Source of the DNA: Ahaetulla prasina | Taxonomy: Eukaryota; Chordata; Lepidosauria; Squamata; Colubridae | Assembly (NCBI RefSeq): GCF_028640845.1 | Contig: NC_080543.1 | Location: 98,879,825-98,943,824, forward strand | Direction of reading: 5' to 3' | Length of the DNA: 64,000 nt | Shown here: piece by piece, positions 57,192 through 64,000 of the stretch | How the letters are laid out: every line of letters starts with the position of its first letter | Position numbering within the stretch: the first letter of the stretch is position 1 | Translations under genes and position numbers: made by a program | Notes under the pieces: generated by a model | What the model was told of the DNA's origin: nothing | Seen by the model: only the letters and a program-made list of their open reading frames with translations | Database searches by the model: none

Positions 57192-57297
57192 CAGGGGTCC
57201 CTAACCTTGGCAATTTTAAGTTTGGTAGACTTCAACTCCCAGAATTCTGGGAGTTGAAGTCTTTCAGGCTTAAAGTTACCAAGGTTGGAGACCACTG
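57192..57297. mobile_element. hAT-like palindromic MITE (family A)
   Basis: 106 bp, the same length as the 50.8-kb copy. From CAGGGGTCCCTAACCTTGGC to ACCAAGGTTGGAGACCACTG, with perfect centre CAGAATTCTG. Perfect 8-bp duplication TTCTAGAT (57,184-57,191 and 57,298-57,305). Confidence 0.95.
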
Positions 57298-57305
57298 TTC
57301 TAGAT

Positions 57306-58373
57306 GATCTGGTGTGGTTAAAAGTAACATTTTGTATAATTTAAAAAATAGAAGTAGCAAGAATTTCCCTGTCTCTTATTTCTGGTGATGCCCAGAAACT
57401 GCCAACCATGCCCCATGCAATCTTTGGAAAACACAAAAGGTTAGTTTGGCCCCTGATCATAAAAAGGTTGTCCATTTTTATGCATTAACAGCTGCTATTG
57501 CTGCTTGGCCTTATTATTTGTCTATGCTTGTAGAGAAGCAAAGCAAGTGAGCTATTGACCACAAGAATGGGCACTTAAAACCACTGAAACATCTTTGGTG
57601 GTCAGTGGCTTTTCTTCTGAAGTGTGGATCCTGGCCCTTGCATGTTTCTAGGACCACTGTCTTCTTCCCATTTACCACCTCAAATATTTCTAGAGATTTT
57701 TCTATGAGGGTTTCAAATGGAATGATCAGAGACTTGGGTAGCATTTTTTTTAACATTGCAAGGATGTAAAATGAAAATGACGACCAAGATGAAACATGAT
57801 GGCCGTCATCTCTGGAGGTTTATATTAAATCATATTCATATTTTTCAGACTAATAAGCAGGTGGTAAAGTCATTATCAAATTGCCTTTGGTTTTCAACTT
57901 AAATACATCAAAGTGTATATAATGGCACATGAAAAATGTATTTTACAGTAAAATCTACAAAACTATAGATTGGGGGGAACACAAATGTGATTTACAAACG
58001 ATGAAAAAAGAACGCGGGTTTTTTTAATTAATTACATTCTCATTATATTTGATAATGAAATAGAATAGATCTGTGTCATGTGCAAATATAGCATTGATGT
58101 GGAACCATATATTCCTATCAAAAATAACCACAGAAGATCTACAAGGGAATAGGCAAGTACCTTTTTAAAAATCTTTATTGAGGTGAAGGAGCAAAACCAC
58201 AAGCTGAAAGACCACACGCAGAAACAGATATTCAAGACTACTGCTGCTGGCTTTTCAAGGTGTTCCTCAAATTTCCATAGTAAGAAAAGGCATAATAACA
58301 TCTAGCAAAATCCATAATGGGCAAATATAAATCTCTCCGTGAATGGACATTATTGATGAAGCATGAATTGAGC
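57306..58373. other. Intergenic, nothing recognised
   Basis: Non-coding sequence. Confidence 0.45.
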
Positions 58374-58381
58374 ATGTGATC

Positions 58382-58760
58382 CAGTGGTGGGATTCACACC
58401 AGTTCACACCTATTCGGGAGAACCGTTTGTTAACTTTCTAAGCAGTTCAGAGAACTGGTTGGTGGAAGAAATGTTATTTTGTTGTTTTTTTTCCACTTTA
58501 CAGAGCTAATCCTGTAAGGAAGGAAGGCAGGAAGGAAATATTCTGGTGTTGTTTCTAGCCTAATTTTTATTGCCCTGCTTATAGAAACTGCCTCTCTGGT
58601 TAACCCTTATTACATTGTCACAGCTAAGGCGAAGCGCCCATCGACCTAAGTGATGTTGAGTTGATCATGCCCACACGGTCACATGACTAACGAGCCACTC
58701 CTTTCCAGCTGATCATTAGGACAGAGAACCAGTTATTAAATTATTTGAATCCCACTACTG
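58382..58760. mobile_element. hAT-like MITE (family B)
   Basis: 379 bp with left end CAGTGGTGGGATTCACACCA and right end, reverse-complemented, CAGTAGTGGGATTCAAATAA. Flanks CATGTGAT-like and CACGTGGG match weakly, so the duplication has decayed. Internal GGTTCTC/GAGAACC motifs mirror each other. Confidence 0.75.
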
Positions 58761-60159
58761 CACGTGGGCTGGAATCTGTGTGAAAGGCTTATCATTTGAT
58801 TCACAAGCAGATCACCCAAAAGAGTGGATTCATTCCTCGGCTGGGCATGTTTGGCAGATAATAGTATGAATTTTAATTTTCTCATATTTTTTTTCTGTGA
58901 AAGTGGGAGAAAACGGCAGTCATTGCATTACCAACAATAAATATCGATCTCAGTGTGGCATGTACAAATAATTCCGCTCTTTCCTCTAAAATGTACTATA
59001 TGAATTCAAACATATGAACTGTTGAAATTCTTCCAATTTTTTTTAAGAAAATTGGAAGAAAAGAAATCAAAACATTTCCTGACAGTAAAAGTGTAAAGCC
59101 CAGTAGATAGCATTGCATGTTGAAATGTGAATATAAACAAATAGGAAGCACATAGCTCAGGTTTCACACACACACACACACACCATTTGCTATAGTCTGC
59201 TCATTTCCTCAACCCCCTGTTACTCATTGCAGGTTAAAATACTTACAGTGTAGTGTAGATTACTATAATTAACAGGTTAAACACATGACAACATTACTTT
59301 TTTCCTCTTAATGTTCTCCTGAATCCTTATAGTGTTAGCTTTAACATAGAATAATAACTTCAACCAAGGCAGAAATTACCTCTGTGGGAATTTTAATTGT
59401 GACTGAGTTTCTCTTTTCTGCAGTAATGTTGAAGAAATGAAAGTTGGTAAATAAAGCAATCTAGCTGAGCTTCTGTATCTGTAAACTATTAATTGTAAAG
59501 CTTCATTTGTCATGTACCAATGAATGCACAAGGCAAAGCAAATACAACCAGCCTTTTACTTAGACAGGGAATAATGCTGTGGAAACAGTGGCTGCGTCTG
59601 GATGACAAGAAGGCATGGTTTTTCCTGACAAGATTGAGGTTAACTTCAGGTTTACAAACATACCTCCCTCCCATTGCTCACTCCAAAGTGCCGCCTTCTC
59701 TTCTAGATTAATCACAATTTAGCATTAATGCACATCGTAATTTACCTGGCTTAAGATCTCTTGAAATATGTGGGCTTTGTAAGTTGGCTTGTTTAGAATT
59801 AAGACATTAATTACAAGTTTGTCAAGGCCAAATAATAGAACAATCTGCATACAATATTGTATGCAAGCAACCAGAACCAGTTGTGGGTAGGCCCAAACAG
59901 ATATTTTCTTGTTGATGCCTATATCACAAGAATCTTGCAATACTGTTTGCCTTCCCTTTGGAAATGGTATACATAGACCTAAGGTCTATGATCACAGAAG
60001 TTTCCCCCATGAACGGACTCTAAGTTAAAATGTCTCTATAGTCCCCCTGGTGGAACTCCCTCTCCTTCAGCCAATGGTTCCACCATACATAATCAAAACA
60101 TGGAAGAAGTTGTTCCATATTTTGTCTGGCAGCTACATTACAAGAAGAAGGTTAGGGGA
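58761..60159. other. Intergenic; short (CA)n
   Basis: Non-coding, with about nine CA units at 59,165-59,183. Nothing else recognised. Confidence 0.45.
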
Positions 60160-60167
60160 AACTAGTC

Positions 60168-60822
60168 CAGGGGTGAAATTTAAATTTGTTTCTACCGGTT
60201 CTGTGGGTGTGGATTGGTGGGGGTAATGTGACTGGGTGGGCGTGGCCAACTTTTTTTTTTTACTTTTAAAAGAATTTTTTCTACAACCTCTTCGGCCGAA
60301 GATGTTGTAAAAAAATGCTTTTAAAAGCCTGTGATGATCAGGAAACTCAGCTGGGATCGCCAGAGGAAAAAAAGCTTTTAAAGGGTTCTGATGATCCCAG
60401 CTGAATTGCCTGAATGCCAAAACCTCTTAAAAGCATTTTTTACAACCTCTTCAACCAAAGAGGTTGTAAAAAAATGCTTTTAAAAGGTTCTGGTAATCAG
60501 GCAACTCAGCTGGGATCACCAGAGGAGCCTTTTAAAAGTTTTTTGTTGTTGTTACAACCTCTTCGGCTGAAGAGGTAGAAAAAATGCTTTAAAAGGGTTC
60601 TGACAATCCCCAGATGAGCCACGCGATCATCAGAGGTTTTTTTTTTTACTTTTAAAAGCATTTTTTGGCCGAAGAAAATTTGCTTTTAAAAGTAAAAAAA
60701 ACTCTCTGATGATCATGCAGCTCAGCTGGGGCGGGGAGGGCAGGGATTTTTGCTCCGAACCACCCGCTGCCATCACTACCGGATTGGGTGATCCGGTCTG
60801 AACCGGGAGCATTTCACCCCTG
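60168..60822. mobile_element. hAT-like MITE (family B) with repeated internal palindromes
   Basis: 655 bp. Left end CAGGGGTGAAATTTAAATTT; right end, reverse-complemented, CAGGGGTGAAATGCTCCCGG. Flanked by AACTAGTC (60,160-60,167) and GACTAGTC (60,823-60,830), seven of eight. Four related internal units, each around ACAACCTCTTCGGCCGAAG or a decayed version, occur near 60,295, 60,455, 60,566 and 60,670, separated by GATGATCCCAGCTGA-type spacers. Confidence 0.9.
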
Positions 60823-60830
60823 GACTAGTC

Positions 60831-62451
60831 TTATGACTTTTGGTCTCTTTCACATTAAGCGTCCTAATGTGTCCCCTTGCTCCCTTGATATGTGAAGCTT
60901 CTCACTGTCTTGAAAAGCTTAGCTTTTTTTGCCAGAAAAAAAAATGCTGAGATTGAATTTTACACTGGATTAGGAACTGTGAGGTTAGGTGGCTTCCATT
61001 GGGGAGAATATCGATCCCTGTCTGTCATTTCTGTGATCCCCCTTCTTTCTAAAAACCAAGTAGCCATGGCGCCTTCCACTGGGTTTCAAGCAGTAGATTT
61101 GACAGTGAGTCATTTGACCCTTGCACAAATCTGATGTGATGAGAAGAAAAGTAAGGATGAGGAAGATACCCACGTCCTTTTGTTTTTAATGTTCCCCAAT
61201 GGTGAGGAAATTATGATTATAGGTGGAAACTGAAGTTCAAGCTTGCTTTCAGACATGAAAACTCACAAAGTAATTTTGGCCAATCTTTCTGTGTCCAAAT
61301 TGCCTCACAGGCAGATACCCCCATTTAAACAATTTTGAGTTCCTGGAGTAAGGATAGGATATATAACATAACCATCAAACAAATAAAAATATATCCACAC
61401 ATGAGGTTTGCCCAAATTTTAAATGAAATGTGCATACATAAATCAATCACATTAAAGTGTTCCTTTCATAAATATATCTCATATCTAAATATTGACAACT
61501 GCCAACTTCAGGTTTTACATTATGCACATGGACAAACATCCACACAAACATCTCTTTTTTTAAAAAAAATCATATACCAAGTCTTTATAGTATAGTTAAC
61601 GTAAGAACTGCAATTAACATACTGTCAAAGGATCAACTAACTACTGCTGATAAGCTTCATTTAACTAATTTGAGAAGTGGAAGTTTTATTTTTTCCAGGA
61701 AGGTAGCTTGTTTCCTTATTTCCTTTCAAGTGAGCCAACTCCTGTGACCTGTATTTAAAAGGGCTCTTTGTAATTAAGGCAGCAAGTCTCCAAGTGAACT
61801 GTTCTCACAGTGGGAGGAAAGGGAAAATAAAGGTGGGGGGGGGGAACAGCCTGACATTGCTTAACTAAGCGGTCGGCATTCAGCCAATCCTTTCTGCTGC
61901 TGGCCAGTTAGCCTAGCAAGGGCCTTTGACAATGTCGTCCTCCATTGGCTTCTTATCCATTTTATGGACCACCAAGTCTATTAAGATCTTGGTCACTGGC
62001 CCTATCAGAGGGCAGAGTCCCATTTTCAGTGACTGCCCACAGACAACCAGAAACTGATCGGCCATGTTATATCAATAACATTCTCACACCGGGTTGTGTA
62101 AATTGATCTTTTACAATTTCTCTCGGTGACAGTCTCTGTAACCAACAAGATAAATCATTCCTCCTGTAGCTTTTTTTATTGATTGCTGGGACCTGTGTAA
62201 AAATTACACTGCTCCAGCTGTGAACTGAATATCCTCATAAAGGAAGGCTTTCTATTTAAAATCAAAAAGTATGTGTAGGGGCAGCTCAAGCACCGTGTTT
62301 ACTATCCTCAAGCTACTAGAGTCTTGGAATTTTAACTTGGGCACAGAGCATTTGGAAAGTAAGGGGCCACGTTAGGGTTTTAGAATTAAAATGAGGTACA
62401 TCCTTAAAATGCCAATGGGGGGAAGGAGAGAAAAGGGGGGGAGTGAGGATG
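60831..62451. promoter_or_regulatory. Unique DNA; possible conserved non-coding block at 61,860-62,270
   Basis: No mobile element recognised. The part 61,860-62,270 is of balanced composition with few simple repeats and no long open frame, unlike the AT-rich flanks. This is the look of conserved non-coding DNA, but the call is inference only. Confidence 0.25.
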
Positions 62452-62456
62452 ATCCT

Positions 62457-62646
62457 TGTTAAGTTCTGGAAGTAACGAGGCTGGAGACCAGGGTAGTGAC
62501 AACAGCTCTTTAATATATGGTGAACCCAGCAACAGGCTGGGGGAAAAACCTCTCCTTTTATACAGTTCTGCTGGAGGCTTCGTCCAATCAGCAACGTGCT
62601 GATTTCCCGCTCAAATATTTAAAGGTACAAACATGAATACATAACA
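62457..62646 (-). repeat. 3' LTR of second Gypsy element
   Basis: 190 bp; in element direction it starts TGTTATGTATTC and ends CAGAACTTAACA. It shares GCACGTTGCTGATTGG and AAAGAGCTGTTGTCACT with the first element's LTR and little else, and has a better TATA box (TGTATAAAAGG) and ATTAAA instead of AATAAA. Confidence 0.9.
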
Positions 62647-62661
62647 CTCCTCCCCTCCCAG
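62647..62661 (-). other. Polypurine tract of second Gypsy element
   Basis: CTGGGAGGGGAGGAG in element direction, adjacent to the LTR start, equivalent to the tract at 9,686-9,698. Confidence 0.88.
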
Positions 62662-62876
62662 AAAACACTTTGCCTCTATTTACATTTTATTTACATGTTA
62701 TTATTCGACGTAGTCACGCAAATAACCTGGGCGTCTCCTAGTTCTTTCAGACCTCGCGGTTCAGTTCTGGGTGGTGTTTTGAGCTGGTCGGAGGGCTGTT
62801 TCTCCTCCCAGCTCTTTCTCTAGGCCAACGGGCCCTGGATTACTGCAGACTCTTTTCTTGGCCATCCGGCCTTGGA

Positions 62877-63095
62877 TTACTTTGTAATTTTCCTGCCGAT
62901 TCCCTCGGGAACCTGATGGCGTCGCTGGACCTCCGGGACCTCAGCTAAGTCTTGCGCCTCCCGGGTTATGGTCAGCTGTGGGTTCAAATAAGGATTGGTC
63001 ATATCTGTCTCGTTTGGTTCGGGTTGTTCAGTTATTCGTTTCCTTATCTGATCTATGTGGCGCCTCCATACTCGGTTGTCTTGTAATTCGACCAA
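62877..63095 (-). pseudogene. pol: Gypsy integrase C-terminal fragment (second copy)
   Basis: 73 codons: VELQDNRVWRRHIDQIRKRI and QDLAEVPEVQRRHQ, matching GDGRVWRRHIDQLRKRI and KDLAESEEVQRRQ of the first element. It is out of frame with the integrase core, so the gene is broken. Confidence 0.85.
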
Positions 63096-63390
63096 GTATG
63101 ACTTTGGACGGTTGCTTTATGATTTGCCCTGCGAGCCAACTTGGGCCGTCCCCATAGTTGCGGGCCCACACTCTGTCGCCTATACCCATTCCTCTCGTTT
63201 TTCTATTTCCCCTTGTAACCCTCTGGTGTGTAATGGGGATTCAAGCGGTCAAGTGGGCACGAGTTTCCGTCCCATCAATAGTTCGGCTGGGCTTCTGCCT
63301 GTAGCAGTGCTTGGGGTTCTGTGCTGAATGGCCAGAAAGAAATCTATCTTTGTTTGCCAGTCACCTGGCTTGAGCCTGGACAATGCCTCC

Positions 63391-64000
63391 TTAGCGCTCG
63401 GACGGAACGCTCTGCAAGGCCATTCGGCGCAGGGTGGAAAGGCGCGGAGAGGGCATGTCGGATGCCCTCCTCTGCCAAGTATTCTTCAAACTGGGCTGCC
63501 GTGAATTGCGGGCGTTGTCGGACACCAGAGTGTCAGGCAACCCGTGGGTTGCAATAGGTGGCGCAGGGCTGCGATTACTGCCTCGGCCGTAGTGGATTTC
63601 ATAAGTATGATCTCCAACCATTTAGAGAATGCGTCGACAACCACTAGGAAGGTTTGGCCGTGGAAAGGCCCAGCAAAATCAATGTGGATTCTTGACCAGG
63701 GCCCTTGGGGTTTTTCCCATTCCCTGACTGGGGCCGTTGGTGGTAGGGGTCTGGACTCTTGGCAAGCCTGGCATTTCCCTACCCTCTCAGCAATTTCTGA
63801 ATCCATGAGTGGCCACCACACATAGCTTCTTGCTAGCCCCTTCATCCTTACGATCCCTGGGTGACCCTCGTGGAGGAGGTCCAATACCTTTCCCCTTAAT
63901 TTATCCGGGATTACCACACGATCACCCCATAATAGGCACCCCCCTTGAGCCGAGAGCTCATCACGCTTTTTTACAAATTCCTTAAACCTTTCGCCCGGCG
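63391..64000 (-). pseudogene. pol: Gypsy integrase core (second copy), frameshifted, partial
   Basis: From the window edge: ERFKEFVKKRDELSAQGGCL, VVIPDKLRGKVLDLLHEGHP, the zinc residues H...H and CQAC, HIDFAGPFHGQTFLVVVDAF with the first catalytic Asp. Near 63,555 the frame shifts, so THGLPDTLVSDN (second Asp) appears in another frame, and a further shift follows before the E region. The protein is dead by at least two single-base changes. The N-terminal continuation is outside the window. Confidence 0.88.

Larger units (their letters stand above)
62457..64000 (-). mobile_element. Second Gypsy element, 3' part, runs off the window
   Basis: Minus-strand copy related to the 4.9-9.9 kb element: 3' LTR (62,457-62,646), polypurine tract (62,647-62,661), a C-terminal tail region and a frameshifted integrase up to the window edge. 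The integrase is close at the protein level to the first element, but the LTR is clearly diverged, so it is a sister subfamily. The 5' part and the flanking duplication partner of ATCCT lie beyond 64,000. Confidence 0.92.

Overview
The window looks like non-coding, vertebrate-type nuclear DNA from a squamate reptile, most likely a snake. No convincing host exon, tRNA or rRNA gene was found. The organism call is an inference from the mix of repeats: tRNA-derived SINEs of the lizard/snake type, several CR1/L2/Rex-like LINE clades, LINE tails that run into (ATTCT)n microsatellites (AATAG on the other strand), R4/Dong-like LINEs, Penelope-like fragments, a Ty3/Gypsy element, and hAT-like MITEs with exact or near-exact 8-bp target-site duplications. 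I know all of these families from squamate genomes, but no database search was possible.

Layout. 1-2.7 kb: an L1-like 3' end, then a 5'-truncated CR1/L2/Rex-superclade LINE, both on the minus strand. 4.09-4.22 kb: a MITE. 4.9-9.9 kb: a structurally complete Gypsy element with 187-bp LTRs, a 5-bp duplication ACTAG, a primer site resembling tRNA-Ser, gag-pro-RT-RNaseH-integrase and a polypurine tract. It is inactivated by a 400-bp CR1 insertion in gag, a stop codon and two frameshifts. 9.98-10.6 kb: a solo LTR nested inside a MITE end. 12.3-16.5 kb: a degraded SINE, a LINE tail with (ATTCT)n, a hAT-like MITE, a long hairpin, a CR1 fragment, an L2-like RT scrap and a Penelope relic. 19.3-20.5 kb: three LINE 3' ends meeting around a stepwise-changing pentamer microsatellite. 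21-25 kb: a SINE, two MITEs and a second solo LTR. 28.9-33.1 kb: two more LINE 3' ends. 34.2-35.5 kb: an R4/Dong-like LINE 3' half and an internally deleted relative, both lying in trinucleotide repeats. 38-40 kb: a hAT-like element and a head-to-head pair of Penelope-like fragments, one holding a hammerhead-ribozyme-like core. 43-44.7 kb: another R4/Dong-like fragment and a SINE. 46-62 kb: mostly unique sequence with microsatellites, several MITEs and stretches that could be conserved regulatory DNA. 62.46-64 kb: the 3' part of a second, diverged Gypsy copy on the minus strand, running off the window.

The only protein-coding content recognised belongs to retroelements, and every copy checked is broken or truncated. 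The most informative signals are structural: nested insertions with intact target duplications, microsatellites growing from LINE tails, a tail-sharing internally deleted R4/Dong-like element, and the ribozyme-like motif.
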